This document shows positions 7,496 to 17,711 of a stretch of 25,589 bases of DNA, in pieces. Origin of the DNA: DATFRX01 sp035630615 (GTDB lineage Bacteria > Actinomycetota > Actinomycetes > Propionibacteriales > Nocardioidaceae); contig DASQKI010000105.1 in assembly GCA_035630615.1 (NCBI GenBank), forward strand, positions 1-25,589. The letters are read 5' to 3'. Made by a program: the position numbers and the translations under genes. The notes beneath the pieces were generated by a model. The model made no database searches and had not been told where the DNA came from. It saw only the letters and a program-made list of their open reading frames with translations. Position 1 is the first letter of the stretch, and every line of letters begins with the position of its first letter.

Positions 7496-7548
7496 GTACG
7501 TGACGGATGCACCGAATCCCCGCGGCGTAGGGTGCATCCGTCACGTAC
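7496..7548 (-). terminator. Perfect 18-bp inverted repeat after the beta-propeller gene
   Basis: Arms GTACGTGACGGATGCACC (7496-7513) and GGTGCATCCGTCACGTAC (7531-7548) are exact reverse complements around a 17-base loop. It begins 15 bases after the stop of the leftward beta-propeller gene and ends 40 bases before the MOSC start, so termination is the simplest role. No U-tract is present. Confidence 0.75.
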
Positions 7549-7562
7549 TGAGTCGGCGAGTC

Positions 7563-8735
7563 CTACGAGAGCTGGAACCGGGCGTACCCCTTGTGCCGGA
7601 TGCCGTCGATATGGGCGAACGCGCCGCCGACCGACAGGTAGTTGGGTCCGAGTGCGAAGGTCCAGCCGCCCATCTTCTGGTCGACGACGACGGACCAGTC
7701 GGTTGGCACGCCGGTGTCCAAGGAGAACGACGCCAGCCGCAACCGGGTCAGCTTGAGCTGGTTGAACCCGCCGAAGTGCCCGCCGATGTAGACCTCGCCG
7801 TCGTGCTCGAGAATGCACTGCACGTCGCCGCTGGTCTTCAGCTCGTAGACCGTCGTGTTGGACACCGCGGGGTCGTAGGCGTGCGTGATGTTGTCGCTCG
7901 TGCTGAACAGCAGCCGGCTGTCGTCGGTGCTCAGCTCCACCGCGATCACGGCGCCACCCTTTTCGGCATCGAACGACGTGGCGGCACCCGTGTCCGCGTT
8001 CAGCTCGGCGATGCCCTTGCGGTCCACGCCGGCGATGTTGCTGAAGCCGCCGCCCGCGTAGAGCTTGCTGCCGTCGGAGGACAGGTCCAGCCCGCGGACG
8101 CGACCGGTCGGCGCCGGGCGGAACGACGTGTCGACCGCGCCGGTGGCCGCGTCGAGCTTGGCCAGGTTGGGGATGCTGTTGCCACCCACGGTGCCGAAGA
8201 TGCCGCCGACATAGAGGCCGCCCTGCGACACGGCGAGCGACCACACTGCGCTGGAGACGCGGGTCTTCCAGGCCTGCAAGACCGCTCCGGTGGTGGCGTC
8301 CACCGCCGCAAGATGCGCGCGAGAGGTGGTCCCGACCATCGTGAACATGCCGCCGAGGTAAATGATCGAGCCGTCGTCGGAGGCGGCCATTGCCCGGACG
8401 CGGCCGTTGACGGTGGGGTTCCAGCTCGGGTCGATGCTGCCGTTGGCCAGGACGGCGGCCGCGTTGAGGCGGTTGAACTGGCCCGCCTTCGTGAACTCCC
8501 CGCCGATGAACGTGCGATCCCCCACCTGCACGCTGGCGAACACGATGCCATCGGTGCTCGCCCCAGGCATCGCAGTGGTGCTCGGGCTCGCCGACGCCGG
8601 CGAGATGGTCAACCCCATCAGCAAGCCGGCGGCGAGAACGAGCCGACCGGTCATACGCCGTACGCTTCGCGCCAGGCGAGGCGCGCGGTGCGACGTCGTG
8701 GCCGCAGCGCGCGGCACAGGGTTCAGGATTGTCAC
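7563..8735 (-). CDS. Secreted beta-propeller protein (delta-60/DUF5122-like repeats)
   Basis: A 390-residue product if started at GTG 8735; the ATG at 8654 (MTGRLVLAAGLLMGLTIS) is also plausible, and the frame is open to 8861 with unlikely protein sequence. A signal peptide ends near ASAS. The mature part consists of about six or seven repeats, each with an IGGxF or YVGGxF turn followed by LAxLDAxTGAVxxxF: FIGGEFTKAG, YLGGMFTMVG, YVGGIFGTVG, YAGGGFSNIAG, YIGGHFGGFN, SVGGAFAHIDG. These are typical of delta-60-type propellers in extracytoplasmic proteins. There is no catalytic motif; a binding or structural role is likely. The two N-terminal Arg before the hydrophobic core do not make a full Tat motif. 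Confidence 0.85.
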   Translation of the reverse strand: MTILNPVPRAAATTSHRAPRLARSVRRMTGRLVLAAGLLMGLTISPASASPSTTAMPGASTDGIVFASVQVGDRTFIGGEFTKAGQFNRLNAAAVLANGSIDPSWNPTVNGRVRAMAASDDGSIIYLGGMFTMVGTTSRAHLAAVDATTGAVLQAWKTRVSSAVWSLAVSQGGLYVGGIFGTVGGNSIPNLAKLDAATGAVDTSFRPAPTGRVRGLDLSSDGSKLYAGGGFSNIAGVDRKGIAELNADTGAATSFDAEKGGAVIAVELSTDDSRLLFSTSDNITHAYDPAVSNTTVYELKTSGDVQCILEHDGEVYIGGHFGGFNQLKLTRLRLASFSLDTGVPTDWSVVVDQKMGGWTFALGPNYLSVGGAFAHIDGIRHKGYARFQLS

Positions 8736-8919
8736 GGTGGTTTCCGTTTCGGTCGGGCGCGAGAAGTGCGGGTAGAGAAAGTCTGACCGTAGCGGTTGGC
8801 CGATGCCGCGCCACGGGTCGAAAGTCCCGTCTCGGACGGTGACCTCGACATCAGGCAGCACGCCCCAGATCCCTGTGCTTGCAGGTCCGAGGGCGAGAGT
8901 CGTTTCCCTACGTCGGCGG

Positions 8920-9486
8920 CTAGTCCGGCTCCGGCATGAGATAGCACTGGACGCGTACGCGCCGGGCGTCGCCGGGTCGCTCGCACTCGGCGCGGTTGGC
9001 GTACGGCGCGGTCAGCTCCTCGATCTGGTCGTTGATCGACTGCACCTCGTCGGGCGTCATCCAGAGGCCCGCGTTGATCACGCCGGCGACTTGGCGCCAC
9101 TCGGGTCGCAGACGCGGCTCGCCGTCGTCCCACCAGGACGCCGGCATCGCGGCTGCCTCGAGAAACATCTGCGTCGTCAGCAGCCGCGCGACCGCCTGGC
9201 TCTCCGGATCGTCCGGCATCTCGACGAGCAGGCCGGTGGCGACCGCCTCCCAGGCAGGCTCGGGCTGATCGGTCGCGCGGCGGACCATCCCGTGACCGGC
9301 GAGGACGTCGAGGTGGGCTCGCATCGTCGTGTCATCGGAGTCCAGCTGGGTCGCGAGCTCGACTACGGTCGCGCGGCCGTGCCGTTGCAGGTGGGTCAGC
9401 AGGGCGTACCGCTCGGGTTGCGCGACGGCGCGGAGTGCCTCGGGGTCACTCAGGACCAGATCGCCATGGGGGTTCTTGGGTGGCAT
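8920..9486 (-). CDS. ArsR-like winged-helix transcriptional regulator
   Basis: A 188-residue product from ATG 9486. Residues ~10-75 form a winged helix: LSDPEALRAVAQPERYALLTHLQRHGRATVVELATQLDSDDTTMRAHLDVLAGHGMVRRA, as in ArsR/HTH_20 regulators. The ~110-residue C-terminal part is acidic with a Trp-rich stretch (MPASWWDDGEPRLRPEW) and is not a known ligand domain to my eye. There is no Cys metal-binding pair in the recognition-helix region, so metal sensing is unlikely. It is divergent from the membrane protein gene at 9579, with an inverted repeat in the shared region that could be its operator. Confidence 0.8.
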   Translation of the reverse strand: MPPKNPHGDLVLSDPEALRAVAQPERYALLTHLQRHGRATVVELATQLDSDDTTMRAHLDVLAGHGMVRRATDQPEPAWEAVATGLLVEMPDDPESQAVARLLTTQMFLEAAAMPASWWDDGEPRLRPEWRQVAGVINAGLWMTPDEVQSINDQIEELTAPYANRAECERPGDARRVRVQCYLMPEPD

Positions 9487-9508
9487 GCCGTGGACCGTAC
9501 CTGGCCCG

Positions 9509-9547
9509 GGGTGGCCCTGGAGCGAACCTATTGGTCCGGGGCCACCC
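9509..9547. promoter_or_regulatory. Inverted repeat in divergent promoter region
   Basis: GGGTGGCCC (9509-9517) and GGGCCACCC (9539-9547) are perfect reverse complements, centres 30 bp apart (about three helical turns). They lie between the HTH regulator start and the divergent membrane protein start. An autoregulatory operator is the likely role. Confidence 0.45.
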
Positions 9548-9578
9548 GATCCAAGACGGCGTCCGGCAGACTGCTCCC

Positions 9579-10016
9579 ATGGACGACCGACCGGCGAACG
9601 GGGCGAAGCTGCGCTCGCGCCCGCTGCCGATCCCGCTGGCCGCCGCCGCGACCGGGTTGCTCGTCGGCTCGGCGTCGGCCGGGCTGGTCCGGCTCGGTAT
9701 GGCCGGCTGCGACGTATGGCGGGACAGTCCGTCGTGCGGCGGTGGGCTCGGTGTCGGCCTGCTCACCGCTGTCGTCCTGATCGCGTGGATCATCGGCCGC
9801 CTCCTGCTCGGGTTCTCCGAGGTGCCGGACGCCGCGATGGTGAGCTTCCTCGGCGTTGCGCTCGTCATGATCGTCGTGATGTTGTTCTTGATCGACGAGA
9901 CGTTTTCGGTCTGGATGTGGCTCGTGATGCCGGTCCTGACCGCCGCCACGTTCGTCGGCTCGGCCTGGCTCGTACCCGCCCTCGGCGGCACCGCAGGGCC
10001 GGACGACCGAAGCTGA
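9579..10016 (+). CDS. Four-helix integral membrane protein, hypothetical
   Basis: A 145-residue product from ATG 9579 (MDDRPANGAKLRSRP). Four hydrophobic segments are visible: about 17-42, 55-80, 86-108 and 112-137. Two Cys (GCDVW and SPSCGGG) lie in the first loop, likely outside the cell. The tail is short and charged. No family is recognised. It ends 32 bases before acetoacetyl-CoA synthetase on the same strand and may be co-transcribed with it. No ribosome site precedes the ATG, so a leaderless transcript is possible. The frame is open upstream to 9435, but that part overlaps the divergent regulator gene. Confidence 0.7.
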   Translation: MDDRPANGAKLRSRPLPIPLAAAATGLLVGSASAGLVRLGMAGCDVWRDSPSCGGGLGVGLLTAVVLIAWIIGRLLLGFSEVPDAAMVSFLGVALVMIVVMLFLIDETFSVWMWLVMPVLTAATFVGSAWLVPALGGTAGPDDRS

Positions 10017-10048
10017 CCCACCACGCCGACCGCGAAGGAGACCGATCG

Positions 10049-12022
10049 ATGCCGGGAGCACAGTCCAGCGGGCACGAGGTGTTGTGGTCGCCACCCGACG
10101 ACGTGCGGGCCACGACTCGGGTCGGGGACTATCTGGGCTGGCTGGAGGACCGAACCGGGCGTCGCTTCGACGACTACGAGGCCCTGTGGGCTTGGTCGGT
10201 CGACGACCTCAACGGGTTCTGGCGCTCGGTGTGGGACTACTTCGACGTACCGGCCGACGGCGACGCGTCCACAGCGCTGGCGGACGCCAGCATGCCGGGT
10301 GCGGTGTGGTTTCCCGACGTCCGGCTCAACTACGCCGAGGCGATGCTGCGGATGCCCGGCCGGGCCGACGACGACGTGGTGGTCGTGGCCCGGTCGCAGA
10401 CGCGGGAGCCCGTGGAGCTGACGGCGGCGCAAGTACGCGAGCGGGTCGGTCGGGTTCGGGTCGGTCTGATCCGGCTCGGCGTCGGGCCTGGCGATCGGGT
10501 CGCGGCGTACGCACCGAACATCCCCGAGACGCTGCTGTTGCTGCTGGCGACCACGAGTCTCGGGGCGACGTTTTCGTCGTGCGCGCCGGAGTTTGGCACC
10601 CGCAGCGTGACGGACCGGTGGCGCCAGATCGAGCCGGTCGTGCTGGTCGCGGTCGACGGTTACCGCTACGGCGACAAGCCGATCGACCGACGTGGCGAGG
10701 TCGAGGCGATCCGGGCCGCCCTGCCGTCGCTGCGGCACACGGTGAGCCTGCCGTACCTCGACCCCGACGCGACACCACCCGAGGGTGCGATCACGTGGGC
10801 CGACCTGACGGCCGAGCCGGGCGAGTTGGCGTACGAGCGGGTGCCGTTCGCGCATCCGCTCTATGTGCTGTACTCGTCGGGCACGACCGGGTTGCCGAAG
10901 CCGATCGTGCACGGCCACGGCGGCGTCCTGCTCGAGCACCTCAAAGCGCTCGCGCTCGCCATGGACCTCGGGCCGGCCGACCGGTTCTTCTGGTTCAGCA
11001 CGACCGGCTGGATGATGTGGAACTACACCGTGTCCGGCCTCGCGGTCGGCTCGACGGTGGTGCTCTACGACGGCAACCCGGGTGCGCCGGACCTCGGCGA
11101 GCTGTGGCGGATGGCCGGCGAGGTCGGCGTCACCTACTTCGGCACCAGCGCGCCCTTCCTGCTCGCCTGCCGCAAGGCCGGTCTGGTTCCGCCCGACCTC
11201 GCCGATCTGTCGGCGCTGCGTGGCGTCGGGTCGACCGGCGCGCCGCTGCCCGCCGAGGGTTTCCGATGGGTCTACGACACGGTCAAGTCCGATGTGCTGC
11301 TGACGTCGTTCTCAGGCGGGACTGACATCTGCACCGGATTCCTCGGAGGGTCGCCCCTGCTGCCCGTGTACGCCGGCGAGATCGCCGGCCGCTGCCTCGG
11401 CTGCAAGGTCGAGGCGTACGACCCCACCGGCAAGCCGGTCGTCGGCGAACGCGGCGAGCTCGTCATCACCGCGCCGATGCCGTCGATGCCGGTCGGGCTG
11501 TGGGGCGACTCCGACGGCAGCCGGCTGCGCGCGGCGTACTACGACGAGTTCCCCGGCGTCTGGCGGCACGGCGACTGGATCACGATTAGCGAGGCCGGCA
11601 CGTCGGTCGTCTCCGGCCGCAGCGACGCGACGCTCAATCGCGGCGGCGTCCGACTCGGGACGGCGGAGTTCTACTCGGTCGTCGACGGCCTGCCCGAGAT
11701 CGCGGACAGCCTGGTCGTGCATCTCGAGGACGACGAGGGTGGCGCCGGACGGCTGCTGCTGTTCGTCGTGCCGGCCGCCGGTGTGACGGTCGACGACGAG
11801 CTGCGCCGCCGGGTCGCGACCGAGCTGCGGACCAAGCTCTCGCCACGACACGTGCCCGACGAGCTGCATCAGGTAGCGGCGCTGCCCTACACGCTGTCGG
11901 GCAAGAAGCTCGAGGTGCCGGTCAAGCGCATCCTCCAGGGCGCGTCCGTCAACGACGCCGCCGCGAAGGGGGCACTGTCCAACCCCGAGTCGCTGGACGC
12001 CTTCGTACGCTTCGCCGGCTGA
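10049..12022 (+). CDS. aacS: Acetoacetyl-CoA synthetase (acetoacetate-CoA ligase)
   Basis: A 657-residue product, the usual length of the family (~650). ATG 10049 is preceded by AAGGAG. It activates acetoacetate with ATP to acetoacetyl-AMP and then the CoA ester, in ketone-body use or in supplying acetoacetyl-CoA for lipid or polyhydroxyalkanoate synthesis. Signatures: the N-terminal ACAS-like region with WAWSVDDLNGFWRSVWDYF; adenylation motif YSSGTTGLPKPIVHGHGG at ~275-292; FFWFSTTGWMMWN; SFSGGTDICTGFLGG; the HGDW hinge region near 507-510 with SGRSDATLNRGGVRLGTAEFY; and the C-terminal catalytic Lys in SGKK (617-620). WPA/acetyl-CoA synthetase features are absent, and the DICTGF motif favours acetoacetate. 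It lies 121 bases upstream of the cox operon, separated by that operon's own promoter-like region. Confidence 0.93.
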   Translation: MPGAQSSGHEVLWSPPDDVRATTRVGDYLGWLEDRTGRRFDDYEALWAWSVDDLNGFWRSVWDYFDVPADGDASTALADASMPGAVWFPDVRLNYAEAMLRMPGRADDDVVVVARSQTREPVELTAAQVRERVGRVRVGLIRLGVGPGDRVAAYAPNIPETLLLLLATTSLGATFSSCAPEFGTRSVTDRWRQIEPVVLVAVDGYRYGDKPIDRRGEVEAIRAALPSLRHTVSLPYLDPDATPPEGAITWADLTAEPGELAYERVPFAHPLYVLYSSGTTGLPKPIVHGHGGVLLEHLKALALAMDLGPADRFFWFSTTGWMMWNYTVSGLAVGSTVVLYDGNPGAPDLGELWRMAGEVGVTYFGTSAPFLLACRKAGLVPPDLADLSALRGVGSTGAPLPAEGFRWVYDTVKSDVLLTSFSGGTDICTGFLGGSPLLPVYAGEIAGRCLGCKVEAYDPTGKPVVGERGELVITAPMPSMPVGLWGDSDGSRLRAAYYDEFPGVWRHGDWITISEAGTSVVSGRSDATLNRGGVRLGTAEFYSVVDGLPEIADSLVVHLEDDEGGAGRLLLFVVPAAGVTVDDELRRRVATELRTKLSPRHVPDELHQVAALPYTLSGKKLEVPVKRILQGASVNDAAAKGALSNPESLDAFVRFAG

Positions 12023-12064
12023 CGTCGATGACAAGGGCGGCTATTGCCCCCCGTTCGACCGAGT

Positions 12065-12115
12065 TAAGCGTCCGCTTAGGTTGCCGTTGACATGGGCCCC
12101 ACCCGGGCGCAAGCT
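12065..12115 (+). promoter_or_regulatory. Candidate cox operon promoter with palindrome
   Basis: TAAGCG-TC-CGCTTA (12065-12078) is a perfect palindrome. It is followed by a consensus -35 TTGACA at 12087-12092 and, after 17 bases, CAAGCT (12110-12115) as a weak -10. The coxM ribosome site AAGGGGG is at 12131-12137. The palindrome position just upstream of the -35 fits an activator or repressor site. Confidence 0.5.
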
Positions 12116-12143
12116 GACCCCACCTTGAGCAAGGGGGCTCAGC

Positions 12144-13022
12144 ATGCAAGTCCCGGCACCCTTCGAATACGAACGTGCGACCAGCGTCGGCCACGCGATC
12201 GCCCTCATGGAACGGCTCGGTAGCGAGGCGAGACTGGTCGCCGGCGGCCACAGCCTGCTGCCGATGATGAAACTTCGACTGGCCAACCTCGAGTACCTCA
12301 TCGACATCAACGACCTCGGCTCTGAGCTCGGTTATCTGATCGTCGAACCCGACCAGATCCGCATCGGCGCCCTAACCCGACATCGCGACCTCTTGGAGTC
12401 CGACGAGCTCGCGGCCACGTTCCCCATCTTCCGCGACGCCGAGCGCGTGATCGCCGATCCCGTCGTACGCAATCGCGGCACGCTTGGCGGATCGCTGTGC
12501 CAGGCCGACCCGTCCGAGGACCTTTCGGCGGTCTGTACGACGCTCAACGCCAGTTGCGTCATCCGCGGCAGCGACGGCGAGCGGGTCGTGACCATGGAGG
12601 AGTTTTATCGGGGCCCGTACGAGACCGCCGTCGAAGACGGCCAGATCCTCACCGAGGTCCGGATCCCCGTCCGGTCGGGTGGCTCAAGCGCCTACGAGAA
12701 GGTCGAGCGCCGGGCCGGCGACTGGGCCATCTGCTCGGCTGGCGCCGCTGTCTGGATGGACGACGGCCAGATCACCGACGCCCGGGTGGGCCTGGCCGCC
12801 GTCGGTCCCAACACCACCGGCATCCCGGCGATCTCCGAGGCGCTGCGCGGCAAGCCGCCGTCGGAGGAGCTCTATGCCCAGGCCGGGTCGCTCGCCGCGG
12901 AGCACTGCTCGCCCACCACCGACATGCGGGGCAGTGCCGACTACAAGCGCCATCTGGCGAACGAACTCACCCAGCGGGCGCTGCGTCGGTCAGTGGCTCG
13001 TCTCAACGACGAGGGAGCCTGA
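12144..13022 (+). CDS. coxM: CO dehydrogenase medium (FAD) subunit
   Basis: A 292-residue product from ATG 12144 with AAGGGGG seven bases upstream; length matches the family (~288). It is the flavoprotein subunit of the Mo-Cu CO dehydrogenase heterohexamer and passes electrons from the [2Fe-2S] clusters of CoxS towards the respiratory chain. FAD-binding motifs are visible: VAGGHS at 32-37 followed by LLPMMKLRL, and RNRGTLGGSLCQADPSEDL from ~109. The C-terminal domain (from ~180) has the CO_deh_flav_C pattern with SSAYEKVERRAGDWAICSAGAAV. It is the first gene of the operon; coxS starts one base after its stop, implying translational coupling. Confidence 0.95.
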   Translation: MQVPAPFEYERATSVGHAIALMERLGSEARLVAGGHSLLPMMKLRLANLEYLIDINDLGSELGYLIVEPDQIRIGALTRHRDLLESDELAATFPIFRDAERVIADPVVRNRGTLGGSLCQADPSEDLSAVCTTLNASCVIRGSDGERVVTMEEFYRGPYETAVEDGQILTEVRIPVRSGGSSAYEKVERRAGDWAICSAGAAVWMDDGQITDARVGLAAVGPNTTGIPAISEALRGKPPSEELYAQAGSLAAEHCSPTTDMRGSADYKRHLANELTQRALRRSVARLNDEGA

Positions 13023-13023
13023 C

Positions 13024-13517
13024 ATGCAGGTGACGCTGACCGTCAACGGCGAAGAAGTCACCGCGGAGATCGAGGCTCGCCTCTTGCTGGTGCACTTCCT
13101 TCGCGACCATCTGAGACTCACCGGCACCCACTGGGGATGCGACACGAGCAACTGCGGCACCTGCGTCGTCTGGCTCGACGGCGAGCCGGTCAAGTCATGC
13201 ACCGTCCTGACCGCGATGGCGAGCGGACACGAAGTACGCACCGTCGAGGACCTCGAAAGCGACGGGGAACTCGACCCCGTCCAGCAGGGATTCGTCCAGT
13301 GCCACGGACTGCAGTGCGGCTTCTGCACACCGGGCATGATGATGACCGCCCGGGCGTTGCTCGATCGCAACCCGAGTCCCACCGAGGACGACATCCGGGA
13401 AGCGATCTCGGGCCAGATCTGCCGGTGCACCGGCTACAGCACGATCGTCCGCTCGGTGCAATGGGCCGCCGCCCACGAGAGCGATCGCGACAGCGCCGTC
13501 GCGGCAGGGAGCACGCC

Positions 13518-13521
<4 letters not shown>
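13024..13521 (+). CDS. coxS: CO dehydrogenase small ([2Fe-2S]) subunit
   Basis: A 165-residue product from ATG 13024. It carries the two iron-sulfur clusters that link the Mo-Cu site to FAD. All eight ligands are present: Cys 39, 44, 47 and 59 (WGCDTSNCGTC...C) for the plant-type ferredoxin cluster, and Cys 98, 101, 133 and 135 (QCGFCTPG...CRCTGY) for the helical-domain cluster near the molybdopterin. Its stop overlaps the coxL start by four bases (ATGA at 13518-13521). The frame is open upstream through coxM, but only this start gives the family N-terminus (MQVTLTVNGEEV). Confidence 0.96.
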
Positions 13522-15911
<2,390 letters not shown>

Positions 15912-15923
15912 GCCGGAGCGCCG

Positions 15924-16829
15924 ATGACCCAACCGATGGCCGCTCGGATCACCGAGCTCACCGCCAAGCGGGTGCCGTTCGTCCACGCGACCGTGGTCCG
16001 AGCGCAGGACCCGACGTCGGCCCGGGCCGGTGACCAGGCCATCGTCTTGCCCGATGGCTCGGTCGAGGGGTTCGTCGGCGGCCATTGTGCGGTCGGCTCG
16101 GTGCGGACGGCGGCTCTGGGCGCGTTGCGCGACGGCGAGTCGATGCTGCTCCGCGTGCTGCCCGAGGACGGACCGGACTATCCGGAGTCGCCGGGCTCTC
16201 GAGTGGTCGTCAACCCGTGCCTGTCGGGTGGCGCCTTGGAGATCTTCTTGGAGCCCACGTTGCCCTCGCCACTGCTGCACCTCGCCGGGACCACACCGAT
16301 CACCGATGCGCTTGCCGCGATGGCCGCCCCACTCGGGTTCGCCGTCGAGCGAGCCGAGGACGGGCGTCCACCGGACGGCGCGGTCGCGGTCATCGTCGCC
16401 ACCCACGGGGGTGCGGAGGCTGCCGCCATCCGGGCCGCACTCGACGCCGGTGTGGAGTTTGTCGGGCTGGTGGCTGGTCGACGGCGCGGCACCGCCGTAC
16501 TCGACGAGATGGACCTGACCGACGACGAACGCAAGCGAGTACGAGCGCATGTCGGCCTCGACATCGCAGCGCGTACGTCGGCGGAGATCGCGCTGTCGAT
16601 CATGGCCGAGCTGGTTCAGGCGATCCGGCGCGACGGGCTGGTCGCCCCGGAGGTCGACGCCGCTCGATCGGCGGCCGAGGCCACCCGAGTGGATCAGGCG
16701 GTCGATCCGGTGTGCGGGATGACCGTGACACCGGGGCCGGATACGCCGCAGCTGACCGTCGGGGGACGTGACATCTGGTTCTGCGGGCCCGGCTGCCGCG
16801 ACCACTACGCCAGCTCGGCGGTGGGCTAG
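15924..16829 (+). CDS. XdhC/CoxF-like maturation factor fused to a YHS metal-binding domain
   Basis: A 301-residue product from ATG 15924, 12 bases after coxL. Residues ~10-100 are the XdhC_CoxI domain (TVVRAQDPTSARAGDQAIVLPDGSVEGFVGGHCAVGSV, with a Cys after GGH as in CoxF-type proteins). Residues ~115-230 are the Rossmann-like XdhC C-domain (LHLAGTTPITDALAAMAAPLGF). After an Ala-rich linker, residues 260-298 form a YHS-type domain: DPVCGM (Cys 264), then WFCGPGCRDHY (Cys 287, Cys 291). In cox systems CoxF helps complete the Cu-S-Mo cluster; YHS domains typically accompany copper and other metal-handling proteins. Delivery or sensing of copper by the extra domain is inferred. The gene stands where accessory genes of the operon begin. 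Confidence 0.88.
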   Translation: MTQPMAARITELTAKRVPFVHATVVRAQDPTSARAGDQAIVLPDGSVEGFVGGHCAVGSVRTAALGALRDGESMLLRVLPEDGPDYPESPGSRVVVNPCLSGGALEIFLEPTLPSPLLHLAGTTPITDALAAMAAPLGFAVERAEDGRPPDGAVAVIVATHGGAEAAAIRAALDAGVEFVGLVAGRRRGTAVLDEMDLTDDERKRVRAHVGLDIAARTSAEIALSIMAELVQAIRRDGLVAPEVDAARSAAEATRVDQAVDPVCGMTVTPGPDTPQLTVGGRDIWFCGPGCRDHYASSAVG

Positions 16830-16832
16830 GCC

Positions 16833-17708
16833 GTGGTCGACGAGCCGTACTTCACCGATGCGGCCGAGGCACAGGCCCGGCTCGACGAGGTCGACTACCT
16901 GGTCGACGAGGGACTGGCGACGGCACTCTTCCTCGCCCTGACGTTGGGGCAGCCGCTGTTGCTCGAGGGCGAGCCCGGCGTCGGCAAGACAACCGCGGCC
17001 AAGGCGCTTGCCCGTACTCTCGACGCCCCGCTGGTCCGGCTCCAGTGCTACGAGGGGCTGGCGGTCAGCGAGGCGTTGTACGAGTGGAACTACCAGCGGC
17101 AGCTGCTGGCGATCCGGTTGGCGGAGTCTCGACATGAGCGGCTGTCCGAGGCCGACCTGTTCGCCGAGGAGTTTCTGCAGGAGCGGCCGATCCTGCGCTG
17201 CGTACGCCACCGCGGTCCGACGCCGCCGGTCCTGCTGATCGACGAGATCGACCGGGCCGACGACGAGTTCGAGGCGCTGCTCTTGGAGTTTCTCGGAGAG
17301 GCGGCCGTGACGGTGCCGGAGCTCGGCACGTTCGTCGCCGAGCAGCCACCGATCGTGGTGTTGACCTCCAACCGCAGCCGCGACCTGCACGACGCGATGC
17401 GGCGCCGCTGCCTTTACCACTGGATCGACTTCCCCGCTCCCGATCGCGCCGCGGAGATCCTGCGCCGCTCGGTGCCCGCAGCGAGCGGTGCACTGATCCA
17501 GAGCGCGACCCAGTTCGTCGGCCGGGCTCGCGAGCTCGACCTCGACAAGGCGCCCGGCATGGCTGAGGCGATCGACTGGGTCGCCGCGCTGTCAGCCCTC
17601 GGCGCGACCGATCTGGTATCCGACAAGGTCCGGCTTACGCTCGGCACGCTGGCCAAGACGCCGACCGACCGCGACCTCCTCGCCGAGGCGCTGGATCTGG
17701 CGAGGTAA
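16833..17708 (+). CDS. coxD: CoxD, MoxR-type AAA+ ATPase
   Basis: A 291-residue product from GTG 16833, three bases after the preceding stop. It is a MoxR-class AAA+ ATPase required in known cox systems for inserting the sulfur of the Cu-S-Mo cluster. Walker A is GEPGVGKT at 46-53, Walker B VLLIDEID with Asp 137-Glu 138. VLTSNRSRDLHDAMRRRCLYHWIDFP provides sensor 1 and the Arg-finger region. The C-terminal lid runs from ~210. MoxR proteins work with a vWA partner, and the next gene, coxE, is exactly that. Confidence 0.94.
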   Translation: MVDEPYFTDAAEAQARLDEVDYLVDEGLATALFLALTLGQPLLLEGEPGVGKTTAAKALARTLDAPLVRLQCYEGLAVSEALYEWNYQRQLLAIRLAESRHERLSEADLFAEEFLQERPILRCVRHRGPTPPVLLIDEIDRADDEFEALLLEFLGEAAVTVPELGTFVAEQPPIVVLTSNRSRDLHDAMRRRCLYHWIDFPAPDRAAEILRRSVPAASGALIQSATQFVGRARELDLDKAPGMAEAIDWVAALSALGATDLVSDKVRLTLGTLAKTPTDRDLLAEALDLAR

Positions 17709-17711
17709 CCG

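Noticed and set aside
10049..12022. Acetyl-CoA or propionyl-CoA synthetase
   Set aside because: Length and motifs such as the SFSGGTDICTGF stretch and N-terminal region fit acetoacetyl-CoA synthetase better.
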